DNA of 64,000 nucleotides from CAYMEV01 sp964389675 [NCBI: uncultured Candidatus Sumerlaeota bacterium] (GTDB lineage Bacteria > CAYMEV01): NCBI GenBank assembly GCA_964389675.1, contig CAYMEV010000004.1, positions 114,233 to 178,232 on the forward strand, given 5' to 3'. Numbering within the stretch: position 1 is the first letter of the stretch; each line of letters starts with the position of its first letter. Both the position numbers and the translations under genes were made by a program. The notes under the pieces are model-generated. The model searched no databases. It had not been told where the DNA came from and saw nothing but the letters and a program-made list of their open reading frames with translations. This document shows, piece by piece, positions 1-8,904 of the stretch.

Positions 1-1665
1 GTTGAAGTACAGTACCAAAACGGCTTATACTCTGCGGGTGCAACACGAGGTGACGGATATACAGGAGAGGATGTCACCTCTAACATTAAGACTATCAGGA
101 ACCTTCCTCTTTCATTATCGAATGAAAGGATTGAAGTACCTGACTTCCTCTCGATAAGGGGAGAGGTGCTGATGCCAATATCCGCCTTCAGAAACCTCAA
201 CAGGGAACTGGCTGAATCGGGCAAGGCGCCCTTTGCAAACTGCCGTAATGCTTCAGCCGGGTCTTTAAGGCTTCTGGACCCGGGCATAACATCCCGAAGG
301 CCCCTGCTGGTATTTTTTTATGATATCCTTGATGCAGGAGGTATCAGCCACAAGAATCATACAGATGAGCTTGACTACCTCAGATCTGTCGGGCTGCCTG
401 TGGTATTCAGCTATAAACCATGCAAAGATATCAATGAGGCTGTTTCATACAAATCGGAAATAGAAAATTCGAGGGAAACCCTTGATTTTGATATTGACGG
501 CTTTGTAATTAAGGTAAACAGCCTTGTGTACAGGAAAGTTCTGGGAGAGAAAGAAAGAAGCCCCAGATGGGCAGTTGCTGTTAAGTTTTCGCCTGACCAG
601 GCTGAGACCGTCATAAAGGATATCTATTTCCAGGTCGGAAGAACCGGTATAATAACACCGGTTGCAGAGCTTGAGCCTGTTATACTGAAGGGCGCGAGGA
701 TAAGCAGGGTAAGCCTGCATAATTTTGACTATACAGCCCAGAAGGATATAAGAAAGAATGATCATGTCATTGTACAGAGAGCAGGTGATGTAATACCGGA
801 AGTAGTATCTGCCATTACAGAAAAAAGGGACGGGAGCCAGAGAACGCTGAAACCTCCAGTGCATTGCCCTGTCTGCCAGTCACCTGTCTACAGGGAGGGC
901 GCATATCTCTACTGTTCTTCTCCTATTTCATGCCCTTCTCAGATACTCTACAGCATAAACCACTTTGCTTCAAAATACGGCATGGATATTGATTCTCTCT
1001 CTTCAAAGACAATACAGACACTTCTCGACCATAGAAAAATTAAGGATGTTTCAGATATCTATTCACTGAAGAAGAGTGATATGGCCAGCCTTCCCCTGCT
1101 TGGAGAAAAATCAGCCAGCAACCTGGTCAAAGCCATTGAGGCATCAAAAAAGCGCCCTTTGGGCAGTTTCCTCTTTGCACTGGGGATCAGGGGAGTCGGA
1201 CAGCATTTAAGCAATTTGCTTGCCAGAAGGTTTTCAGATCTTAAAAATCTGATGGCCGTCCTCAGCAAGGATGCTGAAGATGCAGAAAAGGAGCTTAATG
1301 AAATTAATGAAATAGGCCCTAAAATAGCTGCAAATATTGTCAAGTTCTTTAAGAATGAAAGAAACATAAGGATAGTAAAGAGGCTGCTTGAGCTCGGCGT
1401 AAGCCCTGAACCCCATCCTGCCCGGACGGCGCGCGCACTTGAGGAAAAATCATTTGTGATCACAGGAAGCCTTGAAAAATACACAAGAAGCCAGGCACAG
1501 AATCTGATAATAGAGAAAGGCGGCATCGTGCAGGCAAGTGTATCAAAAAGCACAAATTACCTGATAGTCGGGGAAAATCCAGGATCAAAGCTTGAAAGGG
1601 CAAAGAAGCTCGGGATTAATATTATAAGTGAAGGTGAATTTGAAGATCTTCTGAACAGCAATTGA
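1..1665 (+). CDS. ligA: NAD+-dependent DNA ligase LigA, 3' part
   Basis: The reading frame is open from base 1, so the gene starts outside the window. Missing are the NMN-binding Ia domain and the KxDG motif with the adenylated lysine; the first visible motif is TRGDG of the nucleotidyltransferase domain. Then follow the OB fold (VGRTGIITPVAELEPV), a Cys4 zinc finger (CPVC then C-x5-C), helix-hairpin-helix repeats (LPLLGEKSASNL, INEIGPKIAANI) and a C-terminal BRCT domain of about 75 residues. LigA seals nicks during lagging-strand replication and repair, using NAD+. The next gene is convergent. Domain order and C-terminal length are normal for the family. Confidence 0.97.
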   Translation, partial: VEVQYQNGLYSAGATRGDGYTGEDVTSNIKTIRNLPLSLSNERIEVPDFLSIRGEVLMPISAFRNLNRELAESGKAPFANCRNASAGSLRLLDPGITSRRPLLVFFYDILDAGGISHKNHTDELDYLRSVGLPVVFSYKPCKDINEAVSYKSEIENSRETLDFDIDGFVIKVNSLVYRKVLGEKERSPRWAVAVKFSPDQAETVIKDIYFQVGRTGIITPVAELEPVILKGARISRVSLHNFDYTAQKDIRKNDHVIVQRAGDVIPEVVSAITEKRDGSQRTLKPPVHCPVCQSPVYREGAYLYCSSPISCPSQILYSINHFASKYGMDIDSLSSKTIQTLLDHRKIKDVSDIYSLKKSDMASLPLLGEKSASNLVKAIEASKKRPLGSFLFALGIRGVGQHLSNLLARRFSDLKNLMAVLSKDAEDAEKELNEINEIGPKIAANIVKFFKNERNIRIVKRLLELGVSPEPHPARTARALEEKSFVITGSLEKYTRSQAQNLIIEKGGIVQASVSKSTNYLIVGENPGSKLERAKKLGINIISEGEFEDLLNSN

Positions 1666-1682
1666 TGGCCGGGCTTTAAATT

Positions 1683-2180
1683 CTATGCCATAATCCCCTT
1701 TATTTTGCTGAAAAGCCCGGAAGCGGCCTTTTTATCATGCCCTGCAAGGATATAGACATAATCATCGCTGATCCCCGCTTCAAAGATTATCTCAAAAAGC
1801 TGGACAGTTCTTTTTATTTCTGCTGTTTCAACTGATGCAAGAACAATCCTGCGGTCAAGCAGGGCATCCAAAACACAGGAAATATTATCACACAGGTCCT
1901 GAAAACCATAGAAAGCAGGGATTTTCCCCCGGCCTGATGATGCCTTGCCGGATTCCAGGGCTGAGAGGATTGAATCAAAAGCATCAGTTATACAGGTATC
2001 TGTTATCTGCGGGTATATATAATTTATCAGGTATTGAAGCTGGTATTTTACTGCTTCCCTGCCCAGATAGCCCTTGTTTTTTTCTTTTTTCATAATGCCT
2101 GATAATAGCAGGCCCTCTTCAAAATATACATACCCGGGGGCTGAAAGCCCTGAATGTGCATTATTCCTGCTGACATGCAT
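1683..2180 (-). CDS. Hypothetical protein, thioesterase-linked
   Basis: I do not recognise the family. About 165 residues, mostly helical in appearance, no signal peptide and no clear motif. I chose the ATG at 2180 because GGAGGAAG lies about 9 bases upstream, inside the last codons of the thioesterase gene whose stop is at 2185-2187; a later ATG at 2093 (MKKEKNKGYLG) has no good ribosome site and would drop 29 residues. The tight spacing implies co-transcription and translational coupling with the thioesterase. It converges with ligA. Confidence 0.6.
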   Translation of the reverse strand: MHVSRNNAHSGLSAPGYVYFEEGLLLSGIMKKEKNKGYLGREAVKYQLQYLINYIYPQITDTCITDAFDSILSALESGKASSGRGKIPAFYGFQDLCDNISCVLDALLDRRIVLASVETAEIKRTVQLFEIIFEAGISDDYVYILAGHDKKAASGLFSKIKGIMA

Positions 2181-2184
2181 AGGG

Positions 2185-2691
2185 CTATGCTTCCTCCAGC
2201 TCCACTGTATAATCCTGCATGCCTGCCGCACCCCCCATCATCTTGAGTGCCTTTTTACCGTCAATGAGCAGGTAGTTGGCCCGGCCTTCTGTATATACAA
2301 TGTCATCCATGCATATATAAGAGCATATATTGATAATCCGGTTTATTTTTTTTTCTATCCTGGCCCTTGCACGGAAAATCCTGCATGAAGGCAGAGGCTT
2401 CTTAAACTTGACCTTCATGTCGATTGTCACACCGATACTCCTTTCAAAAACGATAACCGCCCAGGCCATTATTTCATCAAGCACCGTGGACTGTATGCCT
2501 CCATGTATTATTCCAGGAAATCCGGTATAATTCTCGCCTAATGATACATCACAGTATATCCACTCATCATCAACCATGAAATCTTTAAGCCTTAGCCCGG
2601 ATTGATTTTCTCTTCCGCATGCAAAGCAGTGATTGCTGCTGTCCGTAAACATGGGAGATTTTACCCTGTATAGCCTGGTCTTTTCCTTCAT
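2185..2691 (-). CDS. PaaI-type hotdog thioesterase
   Basis: 168 residues with the PaaI/4HBT hotdog signature: HCFACGRENQSGL near the N terminus and PGIIHGGIQSTVLDEIMAWA, the HGG turn followed by the long helix that carries the acid residue. Such enzymes hydrolyse acyl-CoA or aryl-CoA thioesters; the substrate cannot be told from sequence. First gene of a two-gene operon with a TTGACA-N17-TATAAA promoter about 30 bases upstream. The ATG at 2691 has AAAGGA upstream. Length and motif order are normal. Confidence 0.85.
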   Translation of the reverse strand: MKEKTRLYRVKSPMFTDSSNHCFACGRENQSGLRLKDFMVDDEWIYCDVSLGENYTGFPGIIHGGIQSTVLDEIMAWAVIVFERSIGVTIDMKVKFKKPLPSCRIFRARARIEKKINRIINICSYICMDDIVYTEGRANYLLIDGKKALKMMGGAAGMQDYTVELEEA

Positions 2692-2718
2692 ATTATAGAA
2701 CAGTCCTTTTTTTTTTAC

Positions 2719-2747
2719 TTTATAAGGTTTTGGATGTAAATTGTCAA
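2719..2747 (-). promoter_or_regulatory. Sigma-70-type promoter for thioesterase operon
   Basis: Read on the minus strand: TTGACA (2747-2742), 17-base spacer, TATAAA (2724-2719). The predicted start near 2712 gives a leader of about 20 bases before the ATG at 2691. One mismatch to consensus in total. Confidence 0.6.
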
Positions 2748-2777
2748 TTATAAATCTTGCTGCCCTGGGAGATATAA

Positions 2778-3218
2778 ATGATTAATACTGCAAGGAAACT
2801 GGCCCCCATAATTATGTTTGTTTTAGCCTTTTCCTGCGGCTGTCAGGCTGAATCCTATTATACCACGATCAGTATATCCAATAAGGATATTGATGTTGAG
2901 GTTGTCTACACAGACGAGGACAGGATGAAGGGTTTAATGGGCAGGGAAAGCCTTGAATCCGGGCATGGAATGCTCTTTATATTTGATTCTGAAGAATACA
3001 GGAGCTTCTGGATGAAGAATATGAAATTCGCCATTGATATCATATTTATTGACAGGCATGGGTTTATTGTGGATATAAAGAATGATTGCCAGCCATGTTC
3101 AGATGATGACTGCCCTTCCTATAATTCCTCACGGAGGGCAATGTATGTCCTTGAGGTAAAATCAGGTTTTGCCATGGAAAATAACATAAAAGATGGGGAC
3201 AGGGTCCAGATAAACTGA
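2778..3218 (+). CDS. DUF192 family lipoprotein
   Basis: 146 residues. Residues 1-21 are a signal peptide ending in a lipobox-like LAFSC, so it is probably lipid-anchored. The rest is a DUF192 domain: RMKGLMGRESLESGHGMLFIF and FWMKNMKFAIDIIFID are the family's conserved blocks, followed by the ALEV-like strand VLEVKSGFAMENNIKDGD. Function of DUF192 is not established. GGGAG lies just upstream of the ATG. It converges with the FadL-type gene. An odd Cys pair (CQPCSDDDC) sits in the loop after FIVDIKND. Confidence 0.85.
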   Translation: MINTARKLAPIIMFVLAFSCGCQAESYYTTISISNKDIDVEVVYTDEDRMKGLMGRESLESGHGMLFIFDSEEYRSFWMKNMKFAIDIIFIDRHGFIVDIKNDCQPCSDDDCPSYNSSRRAMYVLEVKSGFAMENNIKDGDRVQIN

Positions 3219-3237
3219 ATCCTGCCCCTGAAAATAT

Positions 3238-4482
3238 CTAGAAACTGTACCCGAATCCGAGACAGATAAATGTGAAATCCGAAGAATAATCACCATCCGC
3301 GGAAGGTACCTGCTGTGATGTCCTGATCTCGCGGTCTTCTGATAAAAAGTGGAGGAGTGAAAGGTCAATGCTGAAATTGTCAATATTATACCCCATGCCA
3401 ATTGCCAATGTATACTTATCGGTATCAGGAACCCCGGGCTCAAGCCATTCATCAGTGATCGCAGCCTCTTCATAAGCTACTCCCGCCCTGAAGCAAAGAT
3501 CATCAGTATACTGATATTCTCCTCCAAGCCTGTATGCAAAGGAGTCCTTCCAGTGCCTTTCCAGGACAACCTGGTCGGATGTGCCAGGGAGTATAGCCTC
3601 ATCAAGGTCTACAACGATCTCATCCCAGACCTTCCAGTTCATCCAGTTGATATCAAGGTTTATGCTCAGCCTGGGAAGCGGCCTGTAATTCATTCCGAAT
3701 CTGAGGGATGCTGGAAGGGTAAGCTCCGTTTCCCCGTTAATGGTCTTATCCTCATAGGGGATTGTCGCAGGAAAATCGACTTCAAGGTCTACATCATCGC
3801 TGTCAAAGGTTATCTCGCTGTCATACACAATTCCAAACCTTAATGATTCTGAAACCTCATAAAGAAGGCTTATATCATAGCCGTATCCATAGCCGCTGCC
3901 GCTGAGAGCGATGTCAATGTCATATTCCCTTGCACCGTATGTATCAATTGCTTTATCAAGCTCAATATTAAGCTTGGAAGCCTTGATCCCCAGACCTAAT
4001 GACAGATTGTCCATTACAGTAAAGCTCAATGTAGGGTTTATTGTCGGAGCCATCAGGTCTACCTTCTGAACCAGGTATCTCTGGGCTCCTGAATCGGGAT
4101 ACTGGAACTTAAGGCCGAATACATTATAACCCGCTATGCCAAAGGTCATATTGTCCATGCCGAAATCATAGGTCAGACCAAGAAAAGGTGCATAGGTCGG
4201 CCCATCAGCGCTGTCTGTCTCACTGCTGGAGGGTGATTTATAATCAACTGTATATGATATAAGTGTATTATTCATATATAGATTGATACCCTTCATCTTT
4301 GCAATTGCAGACGGATTAAAATAAAGCGCACTTGCGTCATCAGCCTGAGCAGTAAATGCCATTGCCATACCTGATGATGCAGCACCCGGGAACTCAGGGA
4401 TCCAAAAACCTGCTCCAGAACTCAAACCAGCAAATAGCAGTACAATTACTGCAGTTAACAATGGGAGAAGAAATCTTTTCAT
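3238..4482 (-). CDS. OmpP1/FadL-type outer-membrane channel
   Basis: 414 residues with an N-terminal signal peptide (about 1-23, ending SSGA). Mature start GFWIPEFPGAASSGMAMAFTAQADDASALYFNPSAIA is the hatch segment of the FadL/OmpP1/TodX family, which transports hydrophobic compounds across the outer membrane. The remainder is alternating beta-strand sequence and ends in a terminal aromatic strand (FTFICLGFGYSF) as expected for BAM-folded barrels. ATG has AAAGGAG upstream. It lies 17 bases behind the TPR gene and is probably co-transcribed with it. The natural substrate is not known. Confidence 0.9.
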   Translation of the reverse strand: MKRFLLPLLTAVIVLLFAGLSSGAGFWIPEFPGAASSGMAMAFTAQADDASALYFNPSAIAKMKGINLYMNNTLISYTVDYKSPSSSETDSADGPTYAPFLGLTYDFGMDNMTFGIAGYNVFGLKFQYPDSGAQRYLVQKVDLMAPTINPTLSFTVMDNLSLGLGIKASKLNIELDKAIDTYGAREYDIDIALSGSGYGYGYDISLLYEVSESLRFGIVYDSEITFDSDDVDLEVDFPATIPYEDKTINGETELTLPASLRFGMNYRPLPRLSINLDINWMNWKVWDEIVVDLDEAILPGTSDQVVLERHWKDSFAYRLGGEYQYTDDLCFRAGVAYEEAAITDEWLEPGVPDTDKYTLAIGMGYNIDNFSIDLSLLHFLSEDREIRTSQQVPSADGDYSSDFTFICLGFGYSF

Positions 4483-4499
4483 TAAACTAACTCCTTTTT

Positions 4500-6206
4500 T
4501 TATATTAATCCTAATTCTTGTAATTTCAGGGCCCGGATCATTTCAATTGCTTCCTTCTTCTCTTCCTGAGTCTCAATAGCCTTCATATAATCCTCGAAAA
4601 CCTTGTAAATCTCGGGGTGGCGATAGAAATTAAGCTTATCAAAGTTATCAGGTATCTTTTTCGACAGCTCCGTGATCTGTTTTATTGATGTCCTGTATTC
4701 CTCTTTTGCCGCATCTCTCTGATTGTCCTTGAGATAATACCTGCCTAATGCATGATGCACCATGATCTGTATCCTCGGGTTAATTGAGAATTTTACAACT
4801 TCCTTTGCTTTCTGCCTGGCGTGCATGGCTTTCTCTAAATTTCCCTTTGAACGGTTGGAATCAAAAAACAGGACCTTTGACATCCTTAGAAGGTAAAGAG
4901 CTTCAAAGCTCGGGTTCTGAATGTCTGACAGCATTGCTCTGACTATATCCAGATAGTGCTTTGCTCCCTCCATATCATTCTTGATTATAGCATTATCTGT
5001 AAGTATAAAAAGGAGATTGAATTTCTCAAGGTTTGTTAGATCGTCACTGTATACATAGGTTTCAAGCTCTTTGACATAAATGCTGTTTTTGTTCTTTGAG
5101 GCATATTTCTCGGCTATATGTGAATAGAGAAGATACCGGTAAAGCACAATTGTACTCAGTGGCTTCTTTTTCTGAATATCCGCAACAGAATTAAGGCACT
5201 CCCTTGCACCCTCAAAATCCCCTATGTCGACAAGCATATGTGAATAGGTAAGAAGGCAGTTCAGCGCATAGTCATCCTCTTTTTCAACCCTGCTTAAGTC
5301 CAGTGCAGAATAAAGGTCATCATTGGCATTCTCATAGTCACCCATAAGGATGCATATCTCAGCCTTTCTCCTGAGGCAGTAGATAAGTTTGCCCTTGCTT
5401 CCGTTTGACAGCTTGTTAGAAACGGCAATATTGCTTTTTATGGTCTCTAATGCATATTTAAGCTTATCCTGAAGCTGATAGAAATCAGCCGTCTGATTCA
5501 GTATATCATACAGCAGATCGTAATTATTGTGCATTGTTGCCAGGGATTCAGCTTTCTGAAGATATTCTGTTACATACCTGCTTTTGCCCGTCTTCAGAAG
5601 AACCATCGCAATTGTCTGCTGTATCTGTGCCATATTTGAGTACTTTTTGTTTTTCTCATATGATGAAAAGGCCTTCTGGTAAAAGGCCATAGCATGCTTG
5701 AAATCTTTGGCTTCATTATAACAGTCGCCTATTCTGTCTATAACATCCGCCTGATATAATACCTGCTTCTTTTTCCAGTATATCAGATATGCATATTTAA
5801 GGAGTTTAAGAGCGCTCTTAAAATCCTCCTTATGCACAAAAGGCTCATATGCTCCGAGCAGAATTGCTGCAAGCTCATTATCTTTGTCAGGTATATTGAT
5901 AATTGTGCCCAGGCAGCACAGGTATGTCATTATTGCCTCTTCATAGTATTCATGCTTGTTTATATGATATGCAAGATTGTTCAAAGACTGGAAGAGCTGC
6001 AGGGGCATTCCCTTCTGCTGGCTGTTGTTCAGCTTTGAAAGATGAGCTACTACACTCATATGCAGCTTTTTCTCCGGGATATTTATCTGCTGTATAAGAG
6101 AATCCAGGTCTTTCTGGTAGTATTTGGAGTCCTTGATGAATTTTTCTATACCCGAATGGACAAAACTGTCATTTATCAGGTACAAAATTTTGCAAAACAA
6201 AAACAT
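4500..6206 (-). CDS. Large TPR-repeat protein
   Basis: 568 residues built almost wholly of tetratricopeptide-type helical pairs, for example YQADVIDRIGDCYNEAKDFKHAMAFY and MVHHALGRYYLKDNQRDAAKEEY. No signal peptide, DNA-binding or enzymatic domain was seen, so it looks like a cytoplasmic scaffold or regulator; similar all-TPR proteins exist as regulators, but this is not shown here. ATG at 6206 has AAGGAAG upstream and a strong promoter (6234-6263). The FadL-type gene follows, suggesting a shared regulation unit. Confidence 0.75.
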   Translation of the reverse strand: MFLFCKILYLINDSFVHSGIEKFIKDSKYYQKDLDSLIQQINIPEKKLHMSVVAHLSKLNNSQQKGMPLQLFQSLNNLAYHINKHEYYEEAIMTYLCCLGTIINIPDKDNELAAILLGAYEPFVHKEDFKSALKLLKYAYLIYWKKKQVLYQADVIDRIGDCYNEAKDFKHAMAFYQKAFSSYEKNKKYSNMAQIQQTIAMVLLKTGKSRYVTEYLQKAESLATMHNNYDLLYDILNQTADFYQLQDKLKYALETIKSNIAVSNKLSNGSKGKLIYCLRRKAEICILMGDYENANDDLYSALDLSRVEKEDDYALNCLLTYSHMLVDIGDFEGARECLNSVADIQKKKPLSTIVLYRYLLYSHIAEKYASKNKNSIYVKELETYVYSDDLTNLEKFNLLFILTDNAIIKNDMEGAKHYLDIVRAMLSDIQNPSFEALYLLRMSKVLFFDSNRSKGNLEKAMHARQKAKEVVKFSINPRIQIMVHHALGRYYLKDNQRDAAKEEYRTSIKQITELSKKIPDNFDKLNFYRHPEIYKVFEDYMKAIETQEEKKEAIEMIRALKLQELGLI

Positions 6207-6233
6207 AGTTTCTTCCTTATAAATTAAAGTAAC

Positions 6234-6263
6234 ATTATAAATTAACTAATAACAGGCTGTCAA
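6234..6263 (-). promoter_or_regulatory. Strong sigma-70-type promoter with A-tract
   Basis: Minus strand: TTGACA (6263-6258), 18-base spacer, perfect TATAAT (6239-6234). A run of about ten A residues lies just upstream of the -35 box (opposite the T-run at 6279-6289) and would act as an UP element. Predicted start near 6227 gives a 20-base leader before the TPR gene. Confidence 0.65.
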
Positions 6264-6321
6264 TAATAAAGCAAATCATTTTTTTTTTACAACTATTTAT
6301 TATTTAAGATCTACAATTTAT

Positions 6322-6350
6322 TTGACTGACAATACCGGATATAATAATAT
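6322..6350 (+). promoter_or_regulatory. Promoter for purD-purE-tsaC
   Basis: TTGACT at 6322-6327, 17-base spacer, TAATAT at 6345-6350, about 27 bases before the purD ATG, which itself has GGAAGGAG. No purine riboswitch or PurR-like operator was recognised in the 170-base gap. Confidence 0.5.
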
Positions 6351-6377
6351 TTCCTTATTCTCTGGAAGGAGCTGATT

Positions 6378-7652
6378 ATGAAGGTATTAGTTGTCGGAAG
6401 CGGGGGCAGGGAGCATTGCCTTGCCTGGAAAATAAAGCAAAGCAAAAGGGTAAGGCAGGTTTTTGTTGCACCTGGCAATGGAGGCACCCATAACGGATGT
6501 ACAAATATCGATATAAAAGCGGATGATATTAAGGAGCTTGCATATTTTGCAAGGAAAAACCGGATTGACCTTACAGTTGTCGGCCCTGAGCTTCCTCTCT
6601 CAATGGGAATTAAAGAAGAGTTCGACAAGCAGGGCATGCCTCTTTTCGGACCAAATACATTCTGCTCACGGCTAGAAAGCAGCAAATCCTTCGCCAAGGA
6701 AATCATGGCATTGCAGAATGTCGCCACACCGAAATACGATGTTTTCGATAATGAACAGGTCGATGAAGCACTGCATTATATTGAGGAAATGGAGTATCCC
6801 CTGGTAATCAAGGCCGACGGGCTTGCTGCCGGCAAGGGTGTCTTCATCTGCAAGAACAGGGATGAGGCAGTAAAGGCCATATATGAAAACCTCAAAAACC
6901 TCAAATTCGGTATCTCATCAAAAAGGATAATAATTGAAGAATTCATTGAGGGCAATGAAGCTTCCTTCATGTGTATCATTGACGGGAAGAACATTCTTCC
7001 CCTGGAGACAAGCGAAGATTATAAAAAGGCGTTCGACAATGACCGCGGGCCCAATACTGGAGGAATGGGCGCATATTCACCCAGTATTTTCATAACGGAT
7101 GAAATGAAGGAGAAAATACTGCAGGAGATATTCACACCCATGATCGAAGGCCTCGCAATAACCGGAGAATATTATACAGGGGTTCTATACGCCGGCCTCA
7201 TAATAAGGGATAACAGGATCTATGTGCTTGAGTTCAATGTAAGGTTCGGAGACCCTGAGACACAGGCAGTACTTATGAGGCTTGACAGCGATATAATGGA
7301 TATATTTGAAAAAACCATGACCCGGAGCCTTGATAAGTGCTCCCCTCTATGGTCAAAACAAAGGTCCCTCTGCGTCATTTGCGCTTCAGATGGATATCCT
7401 GGAAGCTATGAGAAAGGCAAAAAGATTCATGGGCTCCATGGCCCTCTGCCTGAAAACTCAACCATTTTTCACTGCGGTACATCTTTCATGAACGACAGCT
7501 GGCAAACCAGCGGAGGAAGGGTACTTGCCGTCACAGCACTTGATGACAGCATGTCAAAATGCAGGCAAAAGGCTTACGGTATTATCAGTAACATACACTT
7601 TGATGGCATGCAGTTCAGGAAAGACATTGGAGAAAAAGCTGTTAAATCATAA
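6378..7652 (+). CDS. purD: Phosphoribosylamine-glycine ligase
   Basis: 424 residues, the usual length for GARS. It joins glycine to 5-phosphoribosylamine with ATP in de novo purine synthesis. Visible: N-terminal MKVLVVGSGGREHCLAWK, the ATP-grasp core (PLVIKADGLAAGKGVFI, IIEEFIEGNEASFM), the signature DRGPNTGGMGAYSP and the metal-binding FNVRFGDPETQ. The C-terminal domain is present, so the protein looks intact. First gene of a purine-linked operon with purE and tsaC. Confidence 0.97.
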   Translation: MKVLVVGSGGREHCLAWKIKQSKRVRQVFVAPGNGGTHNGCTNIDIKADDIKELAYFARKNRIDLTVVGPELPLSMGIKEEFDKQGMPLFGPNTFCSRLESSKSFAKEIMALQNVATPKYDVFDNEQVDEALHYIEEMEYPLVIKADGLAAGKGVFICKNRDEAVKAIYENLKNLKFGISSKRIIIEEFIEGNEASFMCIIDGKNILPLETSEDYKKAFDNDRGPNTGGMGAYSPSIFITDEMKEKILQEIFTPMIEGLAITGEYYTGVLYAGLIIRDNRIYVLEFNVRFGDPETQAVLMRLDSDIMDIFEKTMTRSLDKCSPLWSKQRSLCVICASDGYPGSYEKGKKIHGLHGPLPENSTIFHCGTSFMNDSWQTSGGRVLAVTALDDSMSKCRQKAYGIISNIHFDGMQFRKDIGEKAVKS

Positions 7653-7673
7653 TATTATATAGACATACGAAAT

Positions 7674-7689
7674 TGTTTCATGTGAAACA
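7674..7689. promoter_or_regulatory. parS: parS-like ParB (Spo0J) binding site
   Basis: TGTTTCATGTGAAACA: two perfect 7-base arms around a 2-base centre. It matches the widespread chromosomal parS consensus TGTTTCACGTGAAACA at 15 of 16 positions. It lies in the 66-base gap between purD and purE, and has no T-run that would make it an intrinsic terminator. ParB would load here and spread, with ParA and SMC acting in origin segregation. No parB gene is in the window. Confidence 0.7.
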
Positions 7690-7718
7690 TTAAAAACAAA
7701 AACAAAAAAGGAGTTATT

Positions 7719-8210
7719 ATGGTACTGGATATTGCGATCATAGTTGGAAGCAAAAGCGACCTTCCCCACATGCAAAAAGGCCTTGACCTTCTGAAATCAC
7801 TGAAGGTCAGCTTTGAGGTAAAGATACTGTCAGCCCACAGGACGCCTGACCTGCTTGATGATTATATAAAATCTGCTGAAAAAAGGTCATGCCGTGTTTA
7901 TATTGCGGGAGCAGGGATGTCGGCACATCTTCCCGGTGTGGTTGCATCCCGGACAATCAGGCCTGTTATAGGTGTTCCTTTCGATGCAAGCTCCCTCAAC
8001 GGCATTGACTCCATGCTTTCAATAGTAATGATGCCTCCGGGTATTCCTGTGTCATGCATGGGTATAGGGGGATCAGGCTTTTTTAATGCCTGCCTTTTTG
8101 CGCTTCAGATCCTGTCACTTAATGACAAGCGGATAGAAGGCTTTATATCCGAACAAAGGGACAGCAAAAAGAGAGATATTATAAGGGACAATGAATCCCT
8201 GGAGTACTGA
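7719..8210 (+). CDS. purE: N5-CAIR mutase (PurE, class I)
   Basis: 163 residues. Visible signatures: IIVGSKSDLPHM, the SAHRTPD loop that binds substrate phosphate, YIAGAGMSAHLPGVVAS and VIGVPFDASSLNGIDSMLSIVMMPPGIPV. The class I enzyme rearranges N5-carboxyaminoimidazole ribonucleotide; purK is expected elsewhere. The ATG has AAAAAGGAG upstream. It follows purD after a gap that holds the parS-like site, and precedes tsaC by 3 bases. Confidence 0.95.
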   Translation: MVLDIAIIVGSKSDLPHMQKGLDLLKSLKVSFEVKILSAHRTPDLLDDYIKSAEKRSCRVYIAGAGMSAHLPGVVASRTIRPVIGVPFDASSLNGIDSMLSIVMMPPGIPVSCMGIGGSGFFNACLFALQILSLNDKRIEGFISEQRDSKKRDIIRDNESLEY

Positions 8211-8213
8211 AAT

Positions 8214-8894
8214 TTGGGTTTTTTTTCTAAAATTGCCTTCCTTCTTGATGGAGGAAGCATACTTCTTTCTTTCTCTGATACAGTACCAGGCTTTTTTTGC
8301 AGCCCGTATTCCTGCAAAGCACTCGATCAGTTAAGAAAGCTTAAGAAGAGAAGTCCTTCAAAGGGCTTTATAGTATTAAAGGCTGATATATCAGATCTTT
8401 CCACTCCCACACCTTTAGAGAGGAAATTTGCTGACAGATTCTGGCCTGGCCCTCTCACTCTTGTCCTTACAGTCAATGAAAGCAGGCTTCTCAATATTTC
8501 TCCGGATGGCGCTACAATTGCTGTCCGATATCCCTCTGATATATTCTGGACGCCTTTCCTTTCCTTTTACACGCTCCCTGTTGTTTCCACCAGTGCCAAT
8601 GAATATTCTGAATTATATTTTAACTGCCTCCGGAGCATTGAGAATGGCCTGCAGAATTATAAAGCCATATCAGAATACACACATCAGGGCAACAGCTATG
8701 CTATTATAAAAACAGATGAATTCAACGGCCATATCCTTGTTAATCTTTCCAGGGAGCCAGATCCAGAGGCCAATTGTTCAACAATAATAAGCCTTAAGAT
8801 GGACAGGCTGAAAATACTGCGCGAGGGCTCTATAAGAAGGGCTGATCTTGAATCCTTTTATTCAGGCATTTCCAGAGAACCGGGCATGCCCTAA
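8214..8894 (+). CDS. tsaC: Threonylcarbamoyl-AMP synthase (TsaC/Sua5 family)
   Basis: 226 residues. It makes threonylcarbamoyl-AMP from threonine, bicarbonate and ATP, the first step of t6A37 formation in ANN-reading tRNAs. Seen: FSDTVPGFFCSPYSC, KKRSPSKGFIVL (the Lys/Arg/Ser/Pro motif), FWPGPLTLVL, ATIAVRYPSD and VVSTSAN. The start is TTG at 8214, with GGAG 10 bases upstream and the purE stop 3 bases before; no earlier ATG exists in the gap. It is somewhat longer than E. coli TsaC, and shorter than Sua5, which has an extra domain. Confidence 0.9.
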   Translation: MGFFSKIAFLLDGGSILLSFSDTVPGFFCSPYSCKALDQLRKLKKRSPSKGFIVLKADISDLSTPTPLERKFADRFWPGPLTLVLTVNESRLLNISPDGATIAVRYPSDIFWTPFLSFYTLPVVSTSANEYSELYFNCLRSIENGLQNYKAISEYTHQGNSYAIIKTDEFNGHILVNLSREPDPEANCSTIISLKMDRLKILREGSIRRADLESFYSGISREPGMP

Positions 8895-8904
8895 GCATTG
8901 GCTT

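Noticed and set aside
1059-1553. Minus-strand reading frame of 164 codons inside ligA
   Set aside because: Lies opposite the HhH and BRCT coding region and has no family match by eye.
1669-1720. CCGGGCTTT ... AAAGCCCGG inverted repeat between ligA and its convergent neighbour
   Set aside because: Nine-base arms are exact but the loop is 34 bases and half lies in coding sequence; not convincing as an intrinsic terminator.
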